Shown: piece after piece, positions 1 through 7,045 of the stretch
Layout: every line of letters starts with the position of its first letter
Position numbering within the stretch: position 1 is the stretch's first letter
Origin: Arthrobacter sp. zg-Y844
GTDB lineage: Bacteria > Actinomycetota > Actinomycetes > Actinomycetales > Micrococcaceae
DNA: 64,000 nucleotides
Assembly: GCF_024385465.1 (NCBI RefSeq)
Contig: NZ_JANFLS010000003.1
Location: forward strand, 62,001 to 126,000
Reading direction: 5' to 3'
Made by a program: the position numbers and the translations under genes
Notes under the pieces: model-generated
What the model was told of the DNA's origin: nothing
Databases searched by the model: none
What the model saw: only the letters and a program-made list of their open reading frames with translations

Positions 1-1
1 G

Positions 2-697
2 CTGGGCAAGGCACGCAAGGTTGTCGTCACCAAGGACGAGACCACCATCGTGGAAGGCGCAGGCGACGCTGAAGAGATCGCCGGCCGCGTCAACCAGATC
101 CGTGCCGAAATCGAGAACTCCGATTCGGATTACGACCGCGAGAAGCTGCAGGAACGCCTGGCCAAGCTGGCCGGCGGTGTTGCAGTCATCAAGGCCGGTG
201 CGGCAACCGAGGTTGAGCTGAAGGAACGCAAGCACCGCATTGAGGACGCTGTCCGCAACGCAAAGGCTGCCGTTGAAGAAGGCATCGTTGCCGGTGGCGG
301 CGTGGCCCTCATCCAGGCCGGCCTCAAGGCCTTCGCCAACCTGTCCCTCGAGGGCGACGAAGCAACGGGCGCCAACATCGTCCGCGTTGCCATCGACGCT
401 CCGCTGAAGCAGATCGCCTTCAACGCCGGCATGGAGCCGGGCGTTGTTGTGGACAAGGTCCGCGGCCTGCCCGAAGGCTTCGGCCTGAACGCAGCAACCG
501 GCGAGTACGAAGACCTGCTGGCTGCCGGCATCAACGACCCGGTAAAGGTAACGCGCTCTGCCCTGCAGAACGCAGCTTCCATCGCCGGCCTGTTCCTGAC
601 CACCGAAGCAGTGGTTGCGGACAAGCCGGAGAAGTCGGCCCCCGCTATGGGCGGCGCTGACGAGATGGCAGGCATGGGCGGCATGGGCGGCTTCTAA
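2..697 (+). CDS. groEL: Chaperonin GroEL, C-terminal part (cut by window edge)
   Basis: This is the last 231 residues of the 60-kDa chaperonin, which forms the ATP-driven folding ring in the cytoplasm. The frame is open from base 2 to the TAA at 697. The apical-to-equatorial part is recognisable from the [20 protein letters not shown] block, the IVAGGGVAL motif and the region following NAGMEPGVV. The protein ends in the methionine/glycine-rich tail GMGGMGGF typical of GroEL. A strong terminator follows 37 bases downstream, so this is the end of its transcript. The family is usually about 540 residues, so the first 310 or so lie left of the window. No groES is visible here, as expected for actinobacteria with a separate groEL copy. 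Confidence 0.97.
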   Translation: MGKARKVVVTKDETTIVEGAGDAEEIAGRVNQIRAEIENSDSDYDREKLQERLAKLAGGVAVIKAGAATEVELKERKHRIEDAVRNAKAAVEEGIVAGGGVALIQAGLKAFANLSLEGDEATGANIVRVAIDAPLKQIAFNAGMEPGVVVDKVRGLPEGFGLNAATGEYEDLLAAGINDPVKVTRSALQNAASIAGLFLTTEAVVADKPEKSAPAMGGADEMAGMGGMGGF

Positions 698-733
698 GCC
701 CCCCGCAGCTCCTGCCTAAAGCGTAAGTAAGAG

Positions 734-765
734 GCGCGGCACCCGGACCGGGTGCCGCGCTTCTT
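734..765 (+). terminator. Rho-independent terminator of groEL
   Basis: A perfect GC-rich inverted repeat has arms at 734-746 and 748-760 and is followed by TTCTT. It lies just after the groEL stop and also faces the minus-strand WXG100 gene ending at 826. Confidence 0.85.
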
Positions 766-825
766 GCATTTAAGGGCGTACCGCCCTGCCAAGCGCCGGT
801 GCAGCCCCCGGCATCGGCGGCGCGG

Positions 826-1116
826 TCAGTGCATAAAGAGCGAAGTGTTCGCCGCCTCCGTCTCGGCGTACTGCGCCGATGCGAAGGCCAGCGCCTGGTT
901 GATGCTGTCCAGCGATTCCTCCACCCGGGCCTGCGTAGCCCGCCAGTCGGTAACCAGCAGCTGGAAATTGGACGACGCCGATCCCCGCCAGATCTCACTC
1001 AACGAGGCCAGCCCGGCCTGCATTCCGTTCACGTCTGCCCGCAGGCGTTCGATGGTTCCCTGCACTTCGGCACTCTTGGCAGCCAGCGCCTCGCTGTCCA
1101 CGGCAAATAAAGGCAT
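826..1116 (-). CDS. WXG100 (ESAT-6-like) family protein
   Basis: This is a 96-residue protein with the hallmarks of WXG100 proteins: about 100 residues, almost entirely helical, with a central W43-R-G45 turn (SEIWRGSAS) joining two helices. Such proteins are secreted as dimers by type VII (ESX) systems or act as partners for larger substrates. The start chosen is the ATG at 1116, preceded 6-7 bases upstream by a clear AGGAGG; an upstream in-frame start at 1236 would add 40 unlikely residues. It stands alone between groEL and a two-component system, with no ESX core genes nearby. It does not carry the palindrome seen in front of the two DUF6507 cassettes elsewhere in the window. Its secretion is inferred from family only. 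Confidence 0.88.
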   Translation of the reverse strand: MPLFAVDSEALAAKSAEVQGTIERLRADVNGMQAGLASLSEIWRGSASSNFQLLVTDWRATQARVEESLDSINQALAFASAQYAETEAANTSLFMH

Positions 1117-1298
1117 GATTTCCTCCTGGTAGCGGCTTGGATCGGATACCGGAAGGGTAGGGTGGCAGACGGCCGTCAACGCGCGGACCACCAACGGGTG
1201 TGGAGTTGCCGCGGCGGGTCTGCGTCGGGGAACCACGTTGTGGAGGGCAGCACGGTCCCTCCTGCCCCTCTGGAGCCCCCGCGTGCGCCCGGGGAGGG

Positions 1299-2765
1299 TC
1301 AGTTGTCGCCAGCCTCGTCCGGACGCTCGGGGAACTGCTCCGGAGCGCGGTAGGGCAGGCGGATGGAGAGGGTGGCGCCTCCGCCTTCTGTTTCGGCCAG
1401 CCGCACCGTCCCGTCGTGCTGGGCCACCAGTGCCGCCACGATAGCCAGCCCGAGGCCGGTGCCGCCGGTCTCCCGGTAGCGGGAGGAATCGGCGCGGTAG
1501 AAGCGTTCAAACACCCGTGCGGCGTCGTCCTCGGAAATCCCGGGCCCGTGGTCCCGTACCTCCAGTACCGCATCCATCCGGTCATGGATAACGGGGGCAA
1601 CTCCGACTGCCACTTCGATGGGGGAACCCGCCGGTGTGTAGCGCAGGGCGTTGGTCATGAGGTTCGCCACGACCTGCCGCAGCCGGGCCTCGTCTCCCAT
1701 GGTGGGTGCGCTCTGCGGCGCGTGGCCGTCCAGCCCCACCACCCGAATGTTCCGATCGGGTGCGCTGGCCCGCGCGTCCAGTGCGGCGTCGTTGCCCAGG
1801 ATCATCAGGTCCACCGGCTCGTATTCGAGCGGGCGCTGCTCGTCCACCCGGGCCAGGGTCAGGAGGTCCTCGACCAGTTGTCCCATACGCTTGGCTTCGC
1901 TCTCGATCCGGCCCATGGCGGCGGAGATCTCTTCGGGTTCCTGGAGGGCACCGTGACGGTACAGCTCCGAGAATCCGCGGATGGTCACCAGCGGGGTCCG
2001 GAGCTCGTGGGAGGCATCCTGGACGAAGCGGCGCATCTTGCGTTCAGACTGGGTGCGGGCGGCGAACGCCGTTTCGATATGGGCCAGCATGGCGTTGAGT
2101 GAGCGGGACAGGCGGCCGATTTCCGTGGCCGGGTTGCCCACCTCCACTCGGCGGGACAGGTCACCTGCGGCAATGGCGGCAGCGGTTTTTTCCACCTGGC
2201 TCAGCGGACGGAACTGCCGGGTGACTGCCCAGTAGGCGATCCCCGTGGCGCCCAGGGTTCCGAGCAGCCCGACCGAAAACACCAGCGACGCCGCCTCGTC
2301 CACGGTCGCGGCGACCGAGTCCAGCGGGATGGCAACGGCGACGGAACCGGGGAGGTTCTCGAAATCGTAGATGCGTACCCGCCAGCCCTTGGACGTCGGC
2401 TCGGTGCCGCGGACATCGAAGCCCTCGGTACCCATCGCCTCCACTTGATCGGAGGTGTAGTTACCGAGGTTCGGGATGTCCGTTGCCGACTCCGAGTGCG
2501 TGGCCGGACCATGGCTGCCGTCTTCGTTCAGGTACAGCCCGTAGTACCGGAACAGCGAGGCATCAGTACTCGGCTCGTTCACCAGCAGGTAGCGCGACAC
2601 CTTGGACGCATTCGCGTCGATGTCTGCGTCCAGCCGGTCCACGAGTATCTGGCGCAGCAGGGTAATGGTGGCGAAGCCGGTGATAGTCACCGTAACCACC
2701 ATGAGCACCGCCATGATGGCGAGCAGCTGCGACCGAAGTGAAGCGGATTTCCAGCGCCTTATCAA
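1299..2765 (-). CDS. Two-component sensor histidine kinase
   Basis: This is a 488-residue membrane kinase. The visible order is: transmembrane helix about 14-37; an extracytoplasmic sensor region to about 160; a second helix about 160-182; a HAMP linker about 184-235; and a dimerisation/phosphoacceptor helix with H253 in SHELRTP. The ATPase domain follows, with N-box (NLMTNALRYTP, about 368-378), G1 (DHGPGI, 405-410) and G2 (GGTGLGL, 434-440). All catalytic motifs are intact. The start is a TTG four bases after the stop of the response regulator, so the two form one operon and are probably translationally coupled. Its architecture resembles the TrcS/TcrY group of actinobacterial kinases. The stimulus is not readable from the sequence. 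Confidence 0.93.
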   Translation of the reverse strand: MIRRWKSASLRSQLLAIMAVLMVVTVTITGFATITLLRQILVDRLDADIDANASKVSRYLLVNEPSTDASLFRYYGLYLNEDGSHGPATHSESATDIPNLGNYTSDQVEAMGTEGFDVRGTEPTSKGWRVRIYDFENLPGSVAVAIPLDSVAATVDEAASLVFSVGLLGTLGATGIAYWAVTRQFRPLSQVEKTAAAIAAGDLSRRVEVGNPATEIGRLSRSLNAMLAHIETAFAARTQSERKMRRFVQDASHELRTPLVTIRGFSELYRHGALQEPEEISAAMGRIESEAKRMGQLVEDLLTLARVDEQRPLEYEPVDLMILGNDAALDARASAPDRNIRVVGLDGHAPQSAPTMGDEARLRQVVANLMTNALRYTPAGSPIEVAVGVAPVIHDRMDAVLEVRDHGPGISEDDAARVFERFYRADSSRYRETGGTGLGLAIVAALVAQHDGTVRLAETEGGGATLSIRLPYRAPEQFPERPDEAGDN

Positions 2766-2769
2766 GGTC

Positions 2770-3483
2770 CTAGCGCTTCTCCGAGGACCGCAGCAGGTAG
2801 CCGACGCCGCGCTTGGTCTGGATCAGCGCCGGCGCGTCCGGGCTGCGGTCGATCTTGCGGCGCAGGTAGGAGATGTAGGACTCCACGATGGAGGCGTCTC
2901 CGTTGAAGTCGTATTCCCAGACGTGGTCCAGGATCTGCGCCTTGGACAGGACACGGTTCGGGTTCAGCATCAGGTAGCGCAGCAGCTTGAACTCGGTGGG
3001 GGAGAGGTCGATGGTGACGCCGCCGCGGCGTACCTCGTGGGCGTCGTCGTCGAGCTCCAGGTCATCCACGCGGATGACGGCGTCGTCGTCCTCCAGCGGC
3101 TGGGTGCGGCGCAGTACGGCACGGATGCGGGCCACCACCTCGTCGAGGCTGAAGGGCTTGGTGACGTAGTCGTCGCCGCCCACGGTGAGGCCGGTGACCT
3201 TGTCCTCGGTGTCGTCGCGGGCGGTCAGGAAGACCACGGGGAAATGCTGTCCGGCAGCGCGCAGCCGGCGGGTGAGCGTGAAGCCGTCCATATCCGGGAG
3301 CATCACGTCCAGGACCGCGAGGTCCGGGTTGTGGGAGTCGACGGCGGCGAGGGCCTCGCGGCCGTTGGCGGCGGCGACGACGTCGAACCCGGCGAACCGC
3401 AGCGACGTGGACAACAGCTCGCGGATGTTGGGCTCATCATCGACAACAAGGAGGCGTGCTTCGGGTGCAGACGATTTGTTCAC
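2770..3483 (-). CDS. OmpR/PhoB-family response regulator
   Basis: This is a 237-residue DNA-binding response regulator. The receiver domain has the acidic pair D15-D16, the phosphoacceptor D59 (AVLDVMLPD) and K109 (DDYVTKPF). A winged-helix output domain follows from about 135, with the expected LSPTEFKLLRYL and a C-terminal YISYLRRKID...RGVGYLL block. Length and layout are normal for the TrcR/TcrX/MprA-like group. The start is GTG at 3483. It is the first gene of the operon and precedes the histidine kinase by four bases, so the kinase is its cognate partner. Targets are unknown. Confidence 0.95.
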   Translation of the reverse strand: MNKSSAPEARLLVVDDEPNIRELLSTSLRFAGFDVVAAANGREALAAVDSHNPDLAVLDVMLPDMDGFTLTRRLRAAGQHFPVVFLTARDDTEDKVTGLTVGGDDYVTKPFSLDEVVARIRAVLRRTQPLEDDDAVIRVDDLELDDDAHEVRRGGVTIDLSPTEFKLLRYLMLNPNRVLSKAQILDHVWEYDFNGDASIVESYISYLRRKIDRSPDAPALIQTKRGVGYLLRSSEKR

Positions 3484-3561
3484 CTGCCCAGTTTCTTACA
3501 TTTAGCTGGACGTTGTCTGTAGGCGGGCAGGATGATTTCTGGAAATGCCCGGTGAAGCGCG

Positions 3562-4413
3562 CTACGCAAACCGAGGAGGACGCTGGAAACGAACGGACTC
3601 GACGAGGTCAACTAAATGGCGGTAGACATTGGCTGAGGGGATGGAAGCCAGGGTTGCCTGGTCCTCGTCGGCCACCACGCGATAGTGGCCGGCGCCGCCG
3701 GCATTCAGATACCCCACACCCTCGTCCGTGGCCGGGTCCATCACGAGATGCCAGAGGAACCACGGCTGGGACCAGGCATACGACAAGGCTTCGTCCGCCC
3801 CCTCAGGCAGCGGGGCCCCGGAGTCCCGGTGCCTCTCGTTGAGGATCTCCACAGGAAAGGCAGCGGGAGAGACAGGCAGGTTCCATGCCGGCGAAATCCC
3901 CAGCCATGCCGCGAGAACAGGGAAGAGCTCATGGAGGCTCACGAACTTCAACTGCAGCTTTCCGGCGGTGTCCGCGGGTATTTCGGACGGGCTTGCCAAC
4001 ACGCCCGCCGAGGGGCCGGCGAGCATGAGTGCGTTGGTTCCGTCCAACCAAACCTGCAGCTCGGTCGCTTGTCCCAGGGAGGAAGCCCTGAAGTGAAGGA
4101 CCGCCGCTGGCTGGTCGAGCGGCCGCGTAATGACCTTGCCGCCGGGGGTAAGCCGTCCGGCGCTGTCCAGAAGCCCCGCGTCGGCCAGGACCTTGATAGA
4201 CGCTCCGTTGCCCGATCGCTCCAGCCGTCCTATCCGGCCGTTCTGGGCGACCCTGTGCAGCAGGGACGCCGCCGCCGGATCGAGCCATGGTCCGTCGGAG
4301 GCAAACGGTTGCTTCGCCCGAAGGCCGCTTAAACGCTCGAGGGGGACACCTGCCAGGCGGCTTGCAACCTCTTCGAGGGAAGGTTCGCGGGTGGGAACAT
4401 ACATCTCGGTCAC
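3562..4413 (-). CDS. Unknown protein, last gene of T7SS-like cassette A
   Basis: This is a 283-residue protein that I do not recognise. It has no signal peptide and no membrane helix, and looks soluble and cytoplasmic. It contains a stretch of beta-strand-like sequence around 100-140 (AVLHFRASS, TELQVWLDG) and a tryptophan-rich segment YAWSQPWFLWHLVM near 213-226. Its start overlaps the stop of the gene upstream by four bases (4410-4413), so it belongs to the same operon as the DUF6507/glycine-zipper genes. Its size and position at the end of a T7SS-like locus would allow an EspG-like chaperone role, but I see no motif that proves this. Confidence 0.75.
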   Translation of the reverse strand: MTEMYVPTREPSLEEVASRLAGVPLERLSGLRAKQPFASDGPWLDPAAASLLHRVAQNGRIGRLERSGNGASIKVLADAGLLDSAGRLTPGGKVITRPLDQPAAVLHFRASSLGQATELQVWLDGTNALMLAGPSAGVLASPSEIPADTAGKLQLKFVSLHELFPVLAAWLGISPAWNLPVSPAAFPVEILNERHRDSGAPLPEGADEALSYAWSQPWFLWHLVMDPATDEGVGYLNAGGAGHYRVVADEDQATLASIPSANVYRHLVDLVESVRFQRPPRFA

Positions 4414-4865
4414 GCCGGCTCCTTAATCTGCGCAGACGAGCACATAAGCTCAAGGACGTCATCGTAGGCACCTAGCTCCGCGGACGCGCACGAGGTGGTA
4501 ACCAGGACTCCGTGGCCGGCGGTCTGATGCACATCCACCCGGCAGTGCACGGCGAGTCCGCCGCTGGAATACGTGTACTCGATGATGCGGCCCTCCCCGC
4601 GGGCGGGAGGGAACCTGTCCACGGAAATAAAGTAGACGTCCTGCAGCATGGCGTGGGCGTAGGAGAGGACCAGTGTGCTCAGTTTCTCCATGCTGCCCGT
4701 GTACGGAAAGCTGTTGACGACAACGCTCGGACGGAAGGCCCCTTCAGCAGCCACGGGTGCGGCCAGGACCAGATCAGCGGAATCCGTTAGACCGCCGATT
4801 TCCCAGTCATGCGGCCTGCCGATGGAACAAAACCGGGATTCTTCACGCAATAGTGGTTCCAGCAT
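4410..4865 (-). CDS. Unknown protein, possibly LpqN-like, in cassette A
   Basis: This is a 151-residue protein without a signal peptide or lipobox. Its pattern recalls the LpqN/Mog1-PsbP-like fold: an early P-x-D-W segment (GRPHDWEIG), then an RPSVVVNSF strand, a helix (MEKLSTLVLSYAHAML), and a strand-rich second half. This resemblance is weak and is offered as a suggestion. I chose the ATG at 4865, with GGAAGG about nine bases upstream. A GTG at 4883 is possible but has no ribosome site and would overlap the preceding gene. It sits four bases after one gene and overlaps the next by four, so it is an operon member. Confidence 0.75.
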   Translation of the reverse strand: MLEPLLREESRFCSIGRPHDWEIGGLTDSADLVLAAPVAAEGAFRPSVVVNSFPYTGSMEKLSTLVLSYAHAMLQDVYFISVDRFPPARGEGRIIEYTYSSGGLAVHCRVDVHQTAGHGVLVTTSCASAELGAYDDVLELMCSSAQIKEPA

Positions 4866-4869
4866 TCCC

Positions 4870-5292
4870 TTACCTTCCGGCACGCTTACGCACCCACGTG
4901 GTGACCGGGTCGCCGCCGGTATGCAATATGTCTTCCTTCACGGCGCCGTTATCGATCCACCGGCGGTACCAAGCCGGAAGAAGGGGCCTGGGTAACCGGG
5001 TCACGGCGGCGATACACAGGAGGACCGACAGTCCGGCCAGCGCCTGAAAGCCAATACCCAGGAAATCAGGCGCACGTAGGCTTCCCGCCACTCCTGCTGA
5101 TGCTCCGAAAACCACGGCAAGCCCGGCATAAAGCATCAAGAAACCGAACTGCGGATGTTTCCCCATTTCATATGCCATCATGTGGCGGACCCACCGCCGC
5201 CACTTACCGCGGTAAGCAGCAATTCCGGATATGAGCATTGCTGCACCAACCGTATATATACCGATCCAGACCAAGTATTCCTGCATTACCAT
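4870..5292 (-). CDS. Small multi-spanning membrane protein, possible immunity protein
   Basis: This is a protein of about 140 residues with three hydrophobic helices: an N-terminal one (LVWIGIYTVGAAMLISGIA), a middle one (FGFLMLYAGLAVVFGASAG) and a third (FLGIGFQALAGLSVLLCIA). Basic segments such as RGKWRRWVRH lie between them. It starts inside the stop of the large glycine-zipper gene (ATG at 5292 or 5286, overlapping TAA at 5286-5288), so the two are translationally coupled. A small polytopic membrane protein directly after a putative membrane-active secreted protein is the usual arrangement for an immunity protein. That role is an inference from context; I recognise no named family. Confidence 0.78.
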   Translation of the reverse strand: MVMQEYLVWIGIYTVGAAMLISGIAAYRGKWRRWVRHMMAYEMGKHPQFGFLMLYAGLAVVFGASAGVAGSLRAPDFLGIGFQALAGLSVLLCIAAVTRLPRPLLPAWYRRWIDNGAVKEDILHTGGDPVTTWVRKRAGR

Positions 5293-6434
5293 AGTGAACC
5301 CCAGAACTCCTTGACTGCGCCATTCCATGAGTCCTCATGGCTTTTACCTTCGGTCTTGTCCTGGGCGTAACTGCCCGCAGCCTCGCCGGCTGCTCCGCCG
5401 AAGAATCCGCCGACAAAGCCGCCGACGATGCCGCCGATCAGGGTTCCCGGGCCCGGGAAAATGGACCCGATGGCGGCTCCAGCCGCCGCACCAGCCCAAG
5501 CGCCGCCTGCTCCGCCCAAGGCAGATCCCGTGGTTTCGAAAGCCACGTTTTTGGCCGCACTCGCTACCCGCTCGCCCGTGTCATATTCGGGATGGTCTAT
5601 CAGGTCCTGGTTCCACTCTTCGGTCACGTTGTCATAAATGGAGAGGCCGATGTCCAGTGCGCCCAGCGCATTACCCGCCCGTTTCGCCCACGGAGGCATA
5701 TTGGCCAGTTCATCATTGGCCACCAGAACGGTGCGCTCGTATTCGTGCTGTTGTATGCGCAGTTCCACGGTGGTGGTTAGCGTGGCCCGAGTGGCCGGAA
5801 CCACGGTGCCGTCTGCATAGGTAATAAACACCCGGCTGATGTCGAGGGTCTGGACGTGGACGGTGCTGGAAACAGTGACCCGGACCCTTTCCTGATGGAT
5901 CCTGGTCAGAACATTGTCGGCCGCATCATTGGCTATGTCCCAAGCGGGGGTGTCCGTAAAGCCGGGAGAATCGGGGAGCTTGGCCGGGTCGGCCTGCCGG
6001 ATGGCTGCGGCGCAGGCTTCCTCCGCTGCAGCGTACTCCTGCGCCAGGGCGGAGATGCCGGCGGCAACTTCAGCTTCCTTGTTCTTGCCGTAATCAGGAT
6101 CGTCATCAGTTGATTCGGGATAGGAGGTGCCGGCCGCCGAAACGAGCTCCCTGTGCCGGGCCTGCATGCCGCGGACCGCCTCCGCGAAGGTGTTCAACGC
6201 AGATTCGATCAGGAGGGTCACAATCTGCGCTTCGTCAGTGAAGACGGTTACCGGCTTCATCGCTTCGTACACCAGCGCCTGTTCCGGGGCCTGATAATGC
6301 GGCTGAACGCCGTTCCAGATAGTAACAAGCTCGTTTCCGGACTGGGCGGCACGGGTACCGGAGGCCGCGATCAGCGCGGCATCGGAAATAATCAGGTCCG
6401 GGTCCGGAAGGACCGGCAGCGCATCCGCACTCAT
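5286..6434 (-). CDS. Large T7SS-substrate-like protein with C-terminal glycine-zipper region (candidate effector)
   Basis: This is a 382-residue protein with no classical signal peptide. The first 110 or so residues are helical and carry W40-x6-Y47-Q-A-P-E51 followed by LVYEAM, a signature shared with the large protein of the second cassette (49107 to 47242). The middle is helical, then rich in beta strands (about 185-235). The C-terminal part from about 295 is full of small residues in glycine-zipper spacing (GSALGGAGGAWAGAAAGAAIG and GGIVGGFVGGFFGGAAGEAAG), a pattern found in pore-forming or membrane-inserting proteins. It overlaps the DUF6507 gene by four bases and a small membrane protein by about seven. 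Working interpretation: T7SS-exported, membrane-active effector. Export and toxicity are not shown by the sequence. Confidence 0.8.
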   Translation of the reverse strand: MSADALPVLPDPDLIISDAALIAASGTRAAQSGNELVTIWNGVQPHYQAPEQALVYEAMKPVTVFTDEAQIVTLLIESALNTFAEAVRGMQARHRELVSAAGTSYPESTDDDPDYGKNKEAEVAAGISALAQEYAAAEEACAAAIRQADPAKLPDSPGFTDTPAWDIANDAADNVLTRIHQERVRVTVSSTVHVQTLDISRVFITYADGTVVPATRATLTTTVELRIQQHEYERTVLVANDELANMPPWAKRAGNALGALDIGLSIYDNVTEEWNQDLIDHPEYDTGERVASAAKNVAFETTGSALGGAGGAWAGAAAGAAIGSIFPGPGTLIGGIVGGFVGGFFGGAAGEAAGSYAQDKTEGKSHEDSWNGAVKEFWGSLW

Positions 6435-6778
6435 TTGTCCGCCTCCGGATCTACGCTGGGAGCAGCGATGGATGCCTGCTGATTGGCGGTCTCCGCCATA
6501 ACCTGGTCGCCGTCGATGTACGCATGGATGGCATTTGCGGTTTCATCAAGAACTTTATCGGCGCGCTGAACTGCACTCGCTACCAGCGGGCCCAGGTAGC
6601 CCTCATAGACTTCCATCAATGCGCCGGTGATAAGTCCGCTGTTGACACTTTCCGCAGCGCCCGTCAGGGCATTCCGAAGAACGTTTCCTTCTGTGCCAAG
6701 TTCTCGGTGTTCTGTTCTGGCTTGAACTATCACGCCCCGGGTTCCCGCGACGTCGATATCCCACCCATTAAGTGACAT
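6431..6778 (-). CDS. DUF6507-family small helical protein, first gene of cassette A
   Basis: This is a 115-residue helical protein beginning with the W-D-I-D-V motif typical of DUF6507, a WXG100-like family of actinobacteria. It has a central turn and the C-terminal block AIHAYIDGDQVM...ASIA. The same block (ALNAYVQGDEEM...ASIA) occurs in the N-terminal domain of the first gene of the second cassette, so the two are homologous. The start is ATG at 6778. The stop overlaps the start of the large candidate effector by four bases, and a role as secretion partner or adaptor of that effector is likely but inferred. A 20-bp palindrome shared with cassette B lies 79 bases upstream of the start. Confidence 0.85.
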   Translation of the reverse strand: MSLNGWDIDVAGTRGVIVQARTEHRELGTEGNVLRNALTGAAESVNSGLITGALMEVYEGYLGPLVASAVQRADKVLDETANAIHAYIDGDQVMAETANQQASIAAPSVDPEADK

Positions 6779-6852
6779 CCCCCATTATCCTTCCCCCTGC
6801 AAAAAAGCTCCGCCAGCGACACCGGTTTACCGTATGTCCTTGGACAAGCGCA

Positions 6853-6880
6853 TGTCCATGGGGAGAACTACCCATGGACA
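6853..6880 (-). promoter_or_regulatory. Shared 20-bp palindrome upstream of cassette A (copy 1)
   Basis: The arms tgtccatggg (6853-6862) and cccatggaca (6871-6880) are a perfect 10-bp inverted repeat around an 8-base spacer. The core at 6857-6876, read on the gene strand, is CATGGGTAGTTCTCCCCATG. It differs at one position from the copy at 50584-50603 in front of cassette B. Position and symmetry suggest an operator or promoter element. The binding protein is unknown. Confidence 0.7.
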
Positions 6881-6953
6881 TCAACGCAATTGCCAAAGCG
6901 CCCAATATGCGTTCCAGGCCTTTTGCCATAGGCAGTTTGCCAGATAGGCGGAT

Positions 6954-6978
6954 ATGCCGCTCGGAGGGAAAGCGGCAT
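6954..6978. other. Hairpin downstream of the XPB gene
   Basis: Arms at 6954-6961 and 6971-6978 (8 bp, atgccgct/agcggcat) enclose a 9-base loop between the XPB stop and the cassette A palindrome. There is no T-run on the minus strand, so it is not a classical terminator for XPB. The plus strand has GTCTTTT a few bases after the hairpin. Function unclear. Confidence 0.35.
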
Positions 6979-7045
6979 CGGTCTTTTGGCGATACGGCGT
7001 TATGGGCGCAGAGGGGAAGGTCCCTCGCCGAAGCCGTGCCCGGGG

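Noticed and set aside
1200-1298. GGGGAACTGCTCC-like words near 1.33 kb as a third copy of the cassette palindrome
   Set aside because: Only the central few bases agree, the CATGGG arms are missing, and it lies in the kinase coding sequence.
4410-4883. GTG start at 4883 for the 151-residue protein
   Set aside because: No ribosome site, overlaps the previous gene, while ATG at 4865 has GGAAGG at good distance.
3562-6778. Cassette A as a prophage or integrated element
   Set aside because: No integrase, transposase, tRNA or flanking direct repeats are visible, and base composition is close to the surroundings.
6954-6978. Hairpin as terminator of the XPB gene
   Set aside because: No T-run follows on the minus strand; kept only as an unexplained hairpin.
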